Both the position numbers and the translations under genes were made by a program. The notes under the pieces were generated by a model. That model saw only the letters and a program-made list of their open reading frames with translations, was not told where the DNA came from and searched no databases. DNA of 64,000 nt. It comes from Chrysoperla carnea (taxonomy: Eukaryota > Arthropoda > Insecta > Neuroptera > Chrysopidae). Of the stretch, positions 24,214-36,066 are shown in pieces (the stretch's first letter is position 1; every line of letters begins with the position of its first letter). The stretch lies in NCBI RefSeq assembly GCF_905475395.1, contig NC_058341.1, forward strand, positions 75,761,597 through 75,825,596, in the 5' to 3' direction.

Positions 24214-25225
24214 ATGACTTTACGAATAAATACTTTATGGTGTGAATTTGTACAAGATGATACAGAAAAACCAACCATAAAAGACTGCTTTAAATGTATT
24301 TTTGACAACCTTAAGAATTATGTGATTAACTTAGAAGAAAAACTGCTAGGAATTCAAAATGAACCAAATGGATTCTTCCGAAAATTCAACAAACCCACTA
24401 TCTGTAATGAAATCATAACAAAAACTAATGGAGAAGGCAAAATAAAAAATGAAAATTACCTCATTACGTATCTCATATGCCGGTACTGGATTTCGAAAAA
24501 TAAGAATTTTTAGATTGCCATTTGAAATGTCAAACGAAGGTATCAAGACCGAACTTGCTAATTATGGAAACATCCTAGAAATCTAGGACGAATATTGGTC
24601 TGAACTTTATGCATCAAAACAATATAAATTTAAAAATGGAAATCGGGTAGCGCAATGCATTCTGAAAAAGCACATACCATCTTTTATATACATAAAGGGG
24701 CATAGAGCTTTGATCACTTACGAGAACCAACCTAAAACTTGTGCTTACTGTGAAAGCAACGAACATCTAAGAGCTTCGGGCAGCAGGCGGGCACAAGCTA
24801 GAGAAAATAAATCTTCATATAGCGATGCATTACAAAATAATAATAATGCGATAACAGTTCCTAACAATGCGGAAACAATAGCAATTAATCCCGACATAGT
24901 GCCTGGCAATACGGAAATTCAACAGTCTGGTGCAGAAAAATTGGACATCCACGACAATGCAAACACAGAAACAGAATTCTCAAAAAAAACTCAAAAAAGA
25001 GCACACACCTCATCGTCAAATGAGGCCGGGAATGAAATAGAAGTTGAAACTCTACAGCCAAGTACTTTAATCGAAGACAAAGCTAAGCCAAACAAAAAGA
25101 AACCCAAAGAAGAATTCAACTTCGAAAGTCTAAAGAAAACCTCTGAAACGTCAAATTTATTAGAAACTGCCAGAGGATTCACCGACAAAAAAAACGCGCG
25201 AAAAAAAAAAGCTTTTAAGTATTAG
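24214..25225 (+). pseudogene. LINE ORF1 (gag-like) with frameshift and broken zinc knuckle
   Basis: One frame runs 24214-24513 and the homologous reading then shifts frame near 24500 to continue from 24506 (IFRLPFEMSNEGIK, ELANYG) to 25225, with one stop near 24584. The second part has an RRM-like stretch, KKHIPSFIYIKGHRALITYE and a CCHC knuckle candidate at 24740-24790 (CAYCESNEHLRASGS). ORF1 proteins of insect LINEs bind the element's RNA and carry exactly this order. The fourth knuckle ligand is Gly instead of Cys. The tail (about 24800-25225) is polar and ends with a lysine-rich segment. With the endonuclease at 25550 it forms a 5' portion of a LINE. Confidence 0.75.
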
Positions 25226-25549
25226 TGACATTGGTCTTACGACTTAGTGTGAGATTGAGCTTCTAGGTTTTGATGTGATATAGTCTTAGTAGCCAGTCGA
25301 AAAGTTATGATGACAGTCTTCTTAGTGATTTCAGTATTTTAAAGCGTATATAGCCTTAGCAGCTAAAATGCTTAAAATATAAAAAATTAAAATAAAAAAC
25401 ACCAGGTCAAAATAAAGTATTTAAAGTAGTAATCAACAGTAAACATAAAGAAGAAATAAACAACCCAAAATTTTGGCCAAACGGTACGATTATTAGACGA
25501 TATAATTTATTTCGTAAATGAACAATCGATCAACAGTGGAATTCAATCG

Positions 25550-26107
25550 GTGAACTTCAAACAATCAATTAACAAGGATATAAACATAATGAATTTCAAT
25601 ATACAGGGTGTAAAAGATAAAGTGCCCCTTTTGGAACTTTTACTGTCCGAATCTAATCAAGCGATTGATGTAATTTGTATTACGGGACACTGGCTTGCTC
25701 ACGGTGAAATAGGAATGCTAACAATTGACAACTTAAAGATTAGATCCTATTTTTCAAGAATTGTAAAGAAGATAAATGGATCTTGTATTCTTATAAATGA
25801 GAAATACAATGCTTCAAATTACAAACAAGTAGAAGAACAATCAATTGAATTGGATTTTGAATGCAGTGCAATTGAATTAGAGAATTTAAATATTGTTATA
25901 GTGTGCATCTACAGAACACCAGATAGTAATCTCGAAATTTTCTTTGAACAACTTTTAAAGTGTTTAACCCAAGTGTCAAATAAACAAACCTTTAATAAAA
26001 TTGTTATTTGTGGTAATTTTAACAAAGACATTTTACAAACAAACAACAACGTAAGTACTATCCAGCAAATTATTTCATCACGAATTACAAACCATAGTGC
26101 AAGATAA
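25550..26107 (+). pseudogene. LINE ORF2 apurinic-type endonuclease domain, truncated, catalytic residues changed
   Basis: The 185-codon frame has the fold signature of LINE APE endonucleases: MNFNIQGVKDK near 25590, VICITGHWL near 25673, CIYRTPDSN near 25907, and IVICGNFNKD near 26003. These enzymes nick target DNA to start reverse transcription. In active members the second motif has Glu (TEHWL) and the fourth has Asp (GDFN); here they are Gly and Asn. No reverse transcriptase follows; the frame ends at 26107 shortly before a CTAACCTAACC tract at 26203. The ATG at 25550 may not be the true start, since the domain proper begins around 25590. Confidence 0.8.
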
Positions 26108-27215
26108 CTTTTTGCAATCTGAATTAATAACTGTAGACGATTAAAAAGAGTAAAATATATTAGAAAGAGAGAGAAACAAAGTAATTATCATATTAGTAAA
26201 CTAACCTAACCTATAATTGTCCAATTTAAATAATATTTATACAGAGCGATATTTTTAAAAATTTAATATTTAATAATTTCTCGAAATTTAATGAATTATT
26301 TTTCCACAATTTAATTTAGTATTTTTAATAATTTCACGAATTCTAATACACCATTTCCTAATAATTACTGATGAGTTTGCGTACCTCCAACATCTTGGCC
26401 TAGGAAAATTGTTATCCCTTATTTATTAATTTAAACAATAAAAATTATTGTATATTCTCACTTGTCCGGTAATTAATAGTTATTAACAAAAACTAAACGA
26501 CTTTCCATAATTTTTTTTAAATTGACACTTGTTTACATTCGATATAAATTTTGAACTTTTGAAATAACGACAAGAAATACTAATCACAGTGTTGCCAAAC
26601 GTATTGTCACGGTCACGTAAACACCATCTACCCTTTACCTACGGCTCAGAGCAGCCCATCCCATCCATAGCCTCTTAATAATATCCACTATCTTATTTTA
26701 TGCAGATAATATGTGCAAGGATTTCTTAACCCCTATTCTAGGAAGAAGTAAAAAGAAAAATAAATGAAAACAGGATAACTGAAATATGAACACGTGAACG
26801 TTTTTATAATATATAGGATTGTCAATTCTAGAGGTAAATAATTTTTTATTCAGGTGAAATTTATTGGAGAGAACTGAGAAAATAAAATTCAGTTCAGATA
26901 CGCGCACAGGAAAACCTACAATTTTTCTTATTCAATAATAATAGATATAACACAACTACTCAGAAATACAAAAGGCTGTTTCATATGAAAAATGTATTTT
27001 CATTTTAAGATTTGGTGCAGGTGCCACAAAACCTCTATATATACAGATTTCTTTTACCAAATATACAAAGCAATAAAATATTAAATTATTGTTTAATGAA
27101 CACCATTCGATATTAATTATTCTAGCGACATAAAACGAAATCGAATGAGGGGAGAGAATGTGAAGGTGATATTTATACCTTATTTCCACCTTTCTCCGGT
27201 TCTTCCTCAATAACT
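26108..27215. other. Gene-free AT-rich sequence
   Basis: Contains a short CTAACCTAACCTA tract at about 26203-26215. No coding pattern seen. Confidence 0.4.
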
Positions 27216-27258
27216 TTTTTTCCTTACATCCTACGGCAAAAGCATTCCTTTACTTTTT
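27212..27258 (-). repeat. Short repeat, inverted partner of 29942-29988
   Basis: On the minus strand 'taaaggaatgcttttgccgt' then 'aggatgtaaggaaaaaaagttattg' matches 29942-29988 with two or three differences. The two copies face each other across the family E array. Confidence 0.65.
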
Positions 27259-27727
27259 TCTAATAATCTTTTACAATTTACATAATTTAAACGTATTTGC
27301 ATGTCACGATCGATTTTCAAAATTCATCCAGAACATGAAAAAAATCACAAAATCTACCTTATTTCTTCTTTTATACCCGAATTATAATGAAATGTTGTTG
27401 TAATTATGGTTTTTGGTTACAATCACCAACAATGAAATTCGAATCTGGTCATAGAAAATGTGGAAACTCAAAATAGTGGCCGGAAAACTAAATTTATAGC
27501 TATAAGCCGCCTTTAGGCTTCCGATAATATAAAATGCGATTCAAGAAATATATTAAGAAAATAATATTGTTCTGGGGATTTCGAGGTTGATGAATCCAAA
27601 TATTGAAAATTATAAAAATCCCAAATAACGGCCGGAAAATTCAGTTTTTTCCCCAAAAAAATCCTGTTTTGCCCAATCTGTGGCAAAATTTTTTTGGCAA
27701 AATTAAAGTTGCGTCTCTTTTTTTAAC
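27259..27727. other. Gene-free AT-rich sequence
   Basis: 'aaataacggccggaaaa' near 27621 repeats 'aatagtggccggaaaac' near 27470, a diverged direct duplication. No gene. Confidence 0.35.
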
Positions 27728-29212
27728 CGACTTCAAACCAAAAAAAAGGAGGTTCTCAATTCGACTGTATTTTTTTTTTTTTTATGTTTGTTACCTCAGA
27801 ACTTTTGACTGGGTTAACCGATTTTGATGATTTTTTATCCACTTGAAAGCTGGTGCTTCTCGTGTGGTCCCATTTTATTTAAATCTAGTTCTGACAACGA
27901 CATCCATGAGAAAACCATAAAAGACAAAAAAAATTGCATTCATTATGCACGACAAGAGGACGAATAACTCAATATCACGTCAACCGATTTCGATGATTCT
28001 TTATCTATTTGAAAGCTGGTGCTTCCTGTGTGGTCCCATTTCATTTTGGTCTAGTTCTGACAACGTCATCCATGAGAAAACCATAAAAGACTTAAATTTG
28101 CATTCATTATGCAAGACAAGAGGACGAATTATTCAATATCTGGTCAACCGATTTCGATGATTCATTATCTATTCGAAAGCTCGTGCTTCCCGTGTGGTCC
28201 CATTTCATTTTGGTCTAGTTCTGACAACGCCATCCATGAGAAAACCATAAAAGTCTTAAATTTGCATTCGTTATGCACGACAAGAGGACGAATAACTCAT
28301 TATCACGTCAACCGATTTCGATGATTCTTATTCAATTGAAAGCTGGTGCTTCCCGTGTGGTCCCATTTCATTTTGGTCTAGTTCTGACAACGCCATCCAA
28401 GAGAAAACCATAAAAGACAAAAAAAATTGCATTCATTATGCACGACAAGAGGACGAATTACTCAATATCACGTCAACCGATTTCGATGATTTATTATCTA
28501 TTTGAAAGCTGGTGCTTCCCGTGTGGTCCCATTTCATTTTGGTCTAGTTCTGACAACGCCATCCAAGAGAAAACCATAAAAGTCTTAAATTTACATTCAT
28601 TATGCACGGCAAGAAGACGAATAACTCAATATCAGGTCAACCGATTTCGATGATTCTTTATCTTTTTGAAAGCTGGTGCTTCCCGGGTGGTCCCATTTTA
28701 TTTTGGTCTAGTTCTGACAACGCCATCCATGAGAAAACCACAAAAGTCTTAAATTTGCATTCATTATGCACGACAAGAGGACGAATAACTCAATATCACG
28801 TCAACCGATTTCGATGATTCTTTTTTAGTGAAAAATTAGTTAGTGTACTTCAGATTCACTAAAAATCACGAAATAAAAAAAACTTTTAACAAAAAGAAAA
28901 CCGACTTCAAAAGAAAATATTTTCCAAAATGAATTAATATGCAGTAAAAAGTAAAAAAATGATGATAATATAATGTAGTAAAAATTATTGTTTTTTTTTG
29001 GAGTCGGTGTCAGCCAAGCTAATGTAGCAAACTGTTCTGTCAGAGTTGTTTCCTTGGCTGACACCGACTCCAAAAAAAAAAAGAACTCTAATTTTTACTA
29101 CATTATATTATCATTATTTTTTTACTTTTTAGTGCATATTAATTTATTTTGGAAAAGATTTTCTTTTGAAGTCGGTTTTCTTTTTGTTAAAAGTTTTTTT
29201 TTTATTTTCTTA
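27728..29212. mobile_element. Family E element with six 164-bp tandem units and a terminal foldback
   Basis: Starts 'aaccgacttcaaaccaaaaa', 'aggaggttctcaattcgact'. The motif cgatttcgatgatt then recurs at 27819 (variant), 27985, 28149, 28313, 28478, 28642 and 28806, that is every 164-166 bases. After the array comes 'gtgtacttcagattcactaaaaa' and a palindrome (about 28872-29015 against 29056-29200) whose inner parts read 'ggagtcggtgtcagccaag'. The far end 'ttttgaagtcggttttcttt' is the inverse of the start, so the whole unit has inverted termini. The series of 71-codon frames is created by the array, whose period is not a multiple of three. Unit number varies: one at 19441, fewer at 41603. Confidence 0.85.
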
Positions 29213-29941
29213 AAAAGTTCGCCATCTCCAAAAGTACTTGAATTTGCGTGAACACGTATTCATCATGTTTTCTTGAAACGACAACTCGACAAATAACTGA
29301 GAACTCCTTCCTGACGATTCAAGATTTATTCTCAGAAATAGTGTATGTACTTACCTAAGCTACTTACCTTATTATAAATTAAAAAATTTAAACTTAACTC
29401 GGTAAGCAAAAGTGGACGTAAAGACAAAAATGACGTAATGACCTTCAGTGTGGTGGATGTATTGATGAAAGTATAGATACTTATACGTACCTACCAATTA
29501 ATTGTGAAAATTGTAGTAAGCCAATAATGTAATATTGTGATGGTGTGAAACCGGGGTGCTAGAATTCACCCTGATCAGCTGAATGAGCTCAATTCCGTCC
29601 TATTTGTCGTCCGATGCTGATATTTGACGGGGTGCTTTTAAAGCATTGCGAAGTACGAATGCAAGACGAGCATCTGTTGCAAGTATCTTACAAGTTAGTG
29701 GTTCCATCTTAGTAGGTAAACGGGTTCTGTTGCTAAAATAATAACGACAACATAATAATAACGAGTTCGGTACTAACATATCATAGGTATCCATGACCCT
29801 GAAGCTCTGGGTTAACTTTGTAGGTGAAAAAGGAAGGATATCTATCCGAAAAGTAACTGATATCAATACCAACATGATGCGATACTAACATGATGCAGTA
29901 TGGTTGGCGTTAAATAGTAGAAAATTTAACGCTCTACAAAA
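29213..29941. other. Unassigned; less AT-rich stretch with a 91-codon open frame
   Basis: The minus-strand frame 29600-29875 (starts MLVLISVTFRIDILPF) lies in sequence of more balanced composition than its surroundings, with a candidate TVPxxL-type or basic content that I cannot match to any family. No splice context was worked out. It may be part of an unrecognised element. Confidence 0.25.
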
Positions 29942-30170
29942 AGTAAAAGAATGCTTTTGCCGTAGGATATAAGGAAAAAAGTTATTGGGGGAAAATGGCA
30001 GAGTGGTCCAGGTCGAAAACTTGACAAAATGTTACTTAATTATCCCTGAACAACATCTCAAAATCTCATTAGCTGCTGAAAAGGTCCACCTGCAACTCCC
30101 GGTCGTCCGAAGTAAAATACTTGCGGTTGCTGATTTTATGGAAAATTTATTATTTATTTTTTTTTGCTAA
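29942..30170 (+). other. Short open frame of unknown nature next to a repeat
   Basis: Follows the repeat shared with 27212-27258. The frame from 29985 reads MGENGRVVQVENLTKCYLII and continues with a fairly normal amino-acid mix until a T-rich end at 30170. I do not recognise it. It could be a decayed transposon or exon fragment. Confidence 0.25.
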
Positions 30171-30795
30171 TAAACATGAAGATAATTGTTTTAGCTTTAC
30201 GCACAGACAGCTACCTCAGCATCTGTTGTCACTTCTATATTAGCCATAGACACGAGATACATGTAATGTAAGACGAGAGTGTGAGTGTACATGAACGGTT
30301 GTCACTTTTTATACAGTTAGAAGTTCCAAAATTAAATTAAAAAAATTAGCGCAGGAGCTGTGTTAGCTAAGCGATTTCCCTCAGAGATTGAATAAAATAA
30401 CATATTTTTCTAAAAATCGAATATTGCATTTTATTTTTCAAAAATTTTTATTTCAATACTAAGCATCTAGAGATAAAATCAAAACAGTGCTTTTGCTTAA
30501 AACTGATTAAAATATACAAAAATATTTTTTTTTTTTTTTAACATTTCAAATTTTTAACTTTCCGCACCTTACCTCTTGTTTATCGGTCGATTTTGCTCAT
30601 TAACGAACTTGATCTTTCAAATACCAAAACCCATCTTGAAACCAAATTTTGTTCAAATCGGTAGTATCAGCTCTAGCATAATTTTTTTTTATTAGTAGTG
30701 TTTAAAAAATCAACAAATTTATTTAGTTTTCGAAAATTATCGAATTATAAGTGTTTTCAACAATTTTTTTTTCGAGAATGTTTATAAGACCACTA
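30171..30795. other. Gene-free AT-rich sequence
   Basis: No gene recognised. 'aacgaacttgatctttcaa..accaaaacc' near 30602 hints at old family A-like sequence. Confidence 0.35.
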
Positions 30796-30799
30796 GTTG

Positions 30800-31175
30800 A
30801 AGCTGGTTGAAGCTGCCTCACGGGTAAACCGTGATGTTTAAGAAAAAATGATTCAAACGTTTTTACATTTAAACTTTTGTTCTATCTCTAACGGTTTATA
30901 AGATGGGCACCCAAGACATATGTTGCTCATTTACAAACTCTGAATTACTTTTTACGGCAGGAGCACGATGTAAAAATTCCAGTTTGATATCTCTTTTCGT
31001 TTATGAGTTATCGTGTACACAGATGGACAGACAGAAAACCGGAAATGCTCTTTTTAGGTGATTTTATGAACAACTATACCGAAATTGTGTTCGTAGCATC
31101 AATATATTTAGGCGTTAAAATTTTGCAACTAAACTTAGTATACCTTGACATATGTGACATATATACAGGGTATAA
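30800..31175 (+). repeat. Interspersed repeat family A, partial copy
   Basis: Shows 'ctcacgggtaaaccgtgatgttta', 'ttctatctctaacggttta', 'gctcatttacaaactctga', 'ttatcgtgtacacagatggacagacag', 'aggtgattttatgaacaactatacc' and 'gcatcaatatatttaggcgtta'. The 5' third is missing. Confidence 0.75.
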
Positions 31176-31520
31176 GAACCTCTGTTCGATTCGAACTGTC
31201 TATTATAAATTGAAGCCAAAATTCTTTGAAAACTGATTATTAAGTAATAGCATATAGAGGTAGGTAACCAATTCACTATTCGATATTTATTGAAAATAAA
31301 AACTTATAAATGAAAACTTGCCATTAAGATTATAGTTATCATTATTTCTAGACCATATTTGAGCACGTAACAGACGTTTCTTACTCTATGTTAACTGTAG
31401 TAAATTTATAATACCTTATCACTTGTCGCTAAAGGCATTTCAATCTAAAGATCATCCATCCACTGGATTACAGAAATGAAAATGAATAAAAAGAAAACGA
31501 ATTTACTATGTATTGGAGAA

Positions 31521-31523
<3 letters not shown>

Positions 31524-31602
<79 letters not shown>
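31524..31602. repeat. (TA)n microsatellite
   Basis: About 39 TA dinucleotides without interruption. Tyr-Ile repeat frames here are not genes. Confidence 0.95.
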
Positions 31603-31607
<5 letters not shown>

Positions 31608-32080
31608 GTGTTGTTTAAAAAGTATAGTTGAAAGCGTGTGCGCGCAATATATTAGTTTCTCTTTAGAGATAGCTGTTTTTTTCACACTAAAAAATTGAAA
31701 TTTATCATTTAATGTAGCTTGTTATATCTTAATTTCAAAAACGCAACCACGTAATAACAATTAAATGCAATTTCTCACCAAATATTCGTATTTCACATGA
31801 CGAGCTCTTTCACTTGATATGCCACACAATGCACTTGAGTTTAATAAATGGTAAAAATTTGAATTTGAAATCGGAATTTCGCTTAGATTTTCCGGTATCT
31901 AACCTACGAGTGAGGCACACCCAAAATTTCAATAGAGATGGAAGGAAGAACGGTTTCTCATATTTTATTGAAAATTTTTCTAAAAAAAGTTTACTATAAT
32001 ATAAAATAAACTTTGGATTATACTTTACATGTCTACTTTATCTGTCTCTTAATGTGTACATTATATATATATATATATAT

Positions 32081-32137
32081 ATATTTGAAAAAAAATAACA
32101 CTTTTTTTATAGTTTTGGAGAAAATGGATTTCCTAAG

Positions 32138-32148
<11 letters not shown>
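32081..32148 (+). repeat. Left arm of an inverted repeat flanking the Helitron pair
   Basis: 'tttgaaaaaaaataacactt' through 'agttttggagaaaatgga..cctaagctatatta' is mirrored at 33064-33143. A (TA)n tract follows at 32141-32192. Confidence 0.7.
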
Positions 32149-32192
<44 letters not shown>

Positions 32193-32197
<5 letters not shown>

Positions 32198-32646
32198 TAT
32201 AGGAGACTTTCTATAGATATAGATAGTCACTCATCACGATATCTCTGGAACTATAAAGACCTAGAGACTTGAAATATGGCAGGAATATTCCTTTTGCCAA
32301 GTAGAGGTCAGCTAAGAACGGATTTTACGAAATTCCACCCACAAGGGGGGTTGCAGGGGTGTTCATGAATAAAAAATTCATATTTTTCAATTATGGCTTT
32401 TAATAGTTCAAAACTTGGTCAGAATGTTTTAAATTACATTTGGAAATTTTTTTAACCTTCGGAGGGTAGAAAGGTGTAGCGAGAAAGTGGGAAGGAAATA
32501 TCGAATATTTACAAATATACCTAAGTGGGGTATCAAATAAAAGAGCATGACGTGTACATTACAAAACTGTTATCCAACGCAAGGAAATGTGGAGGGAGGG
32601 GTGCAAGTGGGGATGTTGCCCAGCAAAGCGGGTAGTTCCCAGCTAG
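32193..32646 (+). mobile_element. Non-autonomous Helitron, copy 1 of a tandem pair
   Basis: Starts 'ataggagactttctatagatatagatagtcactcatcacg' and ends with a hairpin 'cccagcaaagcggg' followed by 'tagttcccagCTAG|T' at 32646. The CTAG end before T and the GC-rich 3' hairpin are Helitron marks. No coding sequence. Confidence 0.75.
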
Positions 32647-33062
32647 TATATATATATAGGAGACTTTCTATAGATATAGATAGTCACTCATCACGATATC
32701 TCTGGAACTATAAGACCTAGAGACTTGAAATTTGGCAGGAATATTCCTTTTGCCAAGTAGAGGTCAGCTAAGAACGGATTTTACGAAATTCCACCCACAA
32801 GGGGGGTTGCGGGAGTGTTCATGAATAAAAAATTCCTCTGGAAATATAAGACCTAGAGACTTGAAATTTGGCAGGAATATTCCTTTTGCCAAGTAGAGGT
32901 CAGCTAAGAACGGATTTTACGAAATTCCACCCACAAGGGGGGTTGCGGGGGTGTTCATGAATAAAAAATTCATATTTTTCAATTATGGCTTTGGCAATTA
33001 TATTATAGCAATCTTTATCAATCTTTACTTTTAAACCCAGCGAAGCGGGTGGGTATCACTCT
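32647..33062 (+). mobile_element. Non-autonomous Helitron, copy 2 (head-to-tail), with internal duplication
   Basis: Begins directly after copy 1 with the same 'ataggagactttctatagatatagatagtcactc'. A block of about 160 bases ('ctctggaa.tataagacctagagacttgaaatttgg' to 'gttcatgaataaaaaattc') is present twice in a row (32699-32835 and 32836-32975). The 3' hairpin 'cccagcgaagcgggtggg' is near 33038; the end is degenerate (cactcttg). Confidence 0.7.
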
Positions 33063-33063
33063 T

Positions 33064-33143
33064 GTATATAATATAGCTTAGGAAAGAAAATGGTGTCCAT
33101 TTTCTCCAAAACTATAAAAAAAGTGTTATTTTTTTTCAAACTT
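33064..33143 (-). repeat. Right arm of the inverted repeat flanking the Helitron pair
   Basis: Mirror of 32081-32148 with a short 'caccattttctt' insertion. Confidence 0.7.
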
Positions 33144-34566
33144 CAACAAGCGGTTTTGTGAAACATTCTAAGAAAAAAAAAAGAAAAGTTTTTGATGCCT
33201 TGTGGTGACCATGAAACGTAAAGTCCTGTTAAGTTAAAAAATGATTAATTTGGAGATCACATCGATTTAAAAAATAAGTAAATAAATATAACCGAGACAG
33301 TCAATGAATCTTTATAAAAACTGTGCGACTACATTGGTTAAAGCTAACTTAAGAAGTTAAAAAAAAATTGTGCTATCTTGCCCAGGGGGTGGGAGTTACC
33401 CCTTCTCGGGGATGGAAAAATTTATACTGAAAATGACAACGGAAATCGATACAGGAATAAATTCTAAACAAAAAGTGTTATTAAAATATATTTCGAAAAA
33501 TCAATACTTTCCGAGTTATTAGCAATTGAAATTCGGAGTACTTGACGTCAAATAATAGAAAAATTGGGCATTTTTTTGAAAAAGGTATATCGAACACTTT
33601 TTAAAGTATTATTAAAAAATCATGAAAATGAAAAAAGCTTGCATGAAAATTGATAGAGTTCTTATCGTTTCTTTTTGTGTTTTATTCATCACAAAAACTG
33701 ATGAATTTACAACGGGAACTAAAATTCTTGCTTTCCGCTTTCCAATTAGCTTTAATTAGGTACTAGCAACAGACTCAAAAAGTTCTAGCAGTTTCGGATA
33801 AATAACTTTTAAATCTTACGGCTCTCCACTAAGAAAGTTAAAGGTTATGGGAAAAGCAAGTAATCTAAATTTTTTTCGGAAAATAATAAATTATAAAGTA
33901 AAAATGAAAACCTACCGCTTTCTGAACGAATCTACAGATTCTTGAAGGTATCATCTACAGCTTTTTGAGTAAAACTATTTGAAAAACCTTGGTACGTAAA
34001 GAAAATCAAAACCCTATCATTTAGAATGAAAAAAACTCAAAAAAGTCAGATTGATGCATTCATAGGGAAAACGAATTTGATTGCTCTTCCCTATATCTTG
34101 TACTAGCAATTACCGATCCGCTTTGCTACACGATCTCACTTATCCCCCATGCATTACAATCGAAATATATCTTACTTTTTATTATAAAATCAAATTATTT
34201 TGGTTTTAAAATTGAAATCGAGAAATCGACCAACCTATAAATTATAGCCTATGTTTTATTCTGACGTATGAGCTATATTATTGTAAAGTTTCACTAAAAT
34301 GTCAGCGTGTGACGGCGTTTTGTGGAGACGAAGCTTGTCTCAATTCGTTTGGGAGCCCCCCAAAGAAACGCATTTTTAATGATATCAGTGAAAATTATGT
34401 ATGAATTTTTCACAAAAGACATACAAAATTTTGTTGATCATTTTCATTTTTGTTTTATTGAAATACCTTAAAATGACATTTGAGCTGGTTAGAAGGAAAG
34501 TGGTGTAAGCACAGTTTTCAGTAATAATATATATATATACTTTTTTAGCAAGAATTTTTTTAAATT
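33144..34566. other. Gene-free AT-rich sequence
   Basis: Contains the family fragment 'aacttaagaagttaaaaaa' at about 33347. Otherwise nothing recognised. Confidence 0.4.
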
Positions 34567-35361
34567 TTGATCTCCCGCTCTCGCCGGTCGATATTGTTAG
34601 ATATTGGCGATGGGAAAGTTGCTGTACATGAAAATACTGGGTGCATAAAATTGGAGACGGACTTCTGCACAATCATCGACTCGCAAAATACTCTTGTCGA
34701 TCACATATTTCCCGACGTACACACACAATATGCAAATCAAAAGTGGCTGGCAGAAAGAGCGATTTTGGCAGCTAAAAATGTGGACGTCCATGGGTTAAAT
34801 TTAAAGATACAACAGTTGTTACCTGGGGACTTGGTGTCATACAAATCTATCGATGCAGTTTGTGATACCAACGAGACTGTGAATTATCCAATTGAGTTTT
34901 TAAATTCATTGGATTTGCCAGGCATGCCACCACACCATTTACAATTAAAGGTTGGATCTCCGATTATTCTGTTTCGTAACTTAAACCCACCGCGGCTGTG
35001 TAATGGCACACGATTAATCATTAAAACATTAATGAAAAACGTTATTGAAGCCATCATCTTGAATGGCAAGTTTCAAGGCGAAAATGTATTGCTGCCACGA
35101 ATCCCTATGACTCCTACAGATGCGCCAATTGAATTCAAACGCACTCAATTCCCAATTAGATTGGCATTCGCTATCAATACAATCAATAAGTCACAAGGCC
35201 AGACATTGTCTGTATGTGGCTTAGATTTGGAAACACCATGCTTTTCCCACGGACAACTATATGTGGCATGTTCTCGCGTCGGAAAACCATCCAGTTTGTT
35301 TGTGTTGGCTAATGACGGACTAACCAAGAATATTGTTCACTCTATTGCGCTGAGAGATTAA
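34567..35361 (+). pseudogene. Autonomous Helitron RepHel protein, C-terminal helicase part
   Basis: The intact 264-codon frame has the last helicase motifs of Pif1-type (SF1B) helicases as found in Helitrons: the LLDIGDGKV start near 34594, LPGMPPHHLQLKVGSPIILF near 34912, then NINPP-like NLNPPRLCNGTRLI, FAINTINKSQGQTL near 35167 (motif V) and GQLYVACSRV near 35252 (motif VI), and stops at TAA 35359-35361. The helicase unwinds DNA during rolling-circle transposition. The apparent start at 34567 is only where homology ends; Rep nuclease, helicase motifs I-IV and the rest are missing, so it is a 5'-truncated copy. The matching Helitron 3' end follows 270 bases downstream. Confidence 0.92.
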
Positions 35362-35736
<375 letters not shown>

Positions 35737-35810
35737 GACTGCAATTCTTGTTTCAAGTATTTTGACGTCGGTCAAAAAATTAGTTAAGAGAAGAAGAAAT
35801 AAAAACTAAC

Positions 35811-36066
35811 ATTGAAAATTTTTTAGTACATTAACTTTAAGAGTATTTATTGATAAAATGGTGACAAAATAATAAAAACTCATGTAAGATAAAACATTTC
35901 AAAAACTATTCGGATAAGATTATATCATTTGCAAATTTCAATTGTATTCAAATGCGTAATTTGTAAAAAAAATGTTTTGATGTTTTATCTTGCATCGGTT
36001 TTTATTATTTTGTCAACATTTTATCGATAAGTACTGTTTAAATTAACGTACTAAAAATTTTCAAGG
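35811..36066. repeat. Small foldback element
   Basis: 'cattgaaaattttttagtac' and 'ataaaatggtgacaaaataataaaaac' (35811-35906) pair imperfectly with 35970-36066 ('tttttattattttgtcaacattttat', 'gtactaaaaattttcaa'). Confidence 0.65.

Noticed and set aside
25600..25615. 'atacagggtgt' as the end of a DNA transposon
   Set aside because: It lies inside the continuous reading frame of the LINE endonuclease, at the conserved NIQGV motif, so it is coding coincidence.
27945..28817. Series of similar 71-codon proteins (HDKRTN..)
   Set aside because: Each comes from one 164-bp tandem unit of a transposon; the frame closes in every unit and there is no start context or splice evidence.
31513..31698. Open frames of alternating Tyr-Ile at 31513, 32013 and 35590-35787
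   Set aside because: They translate (TA)n microsatellites; both strands are open and there is no other coding signal.
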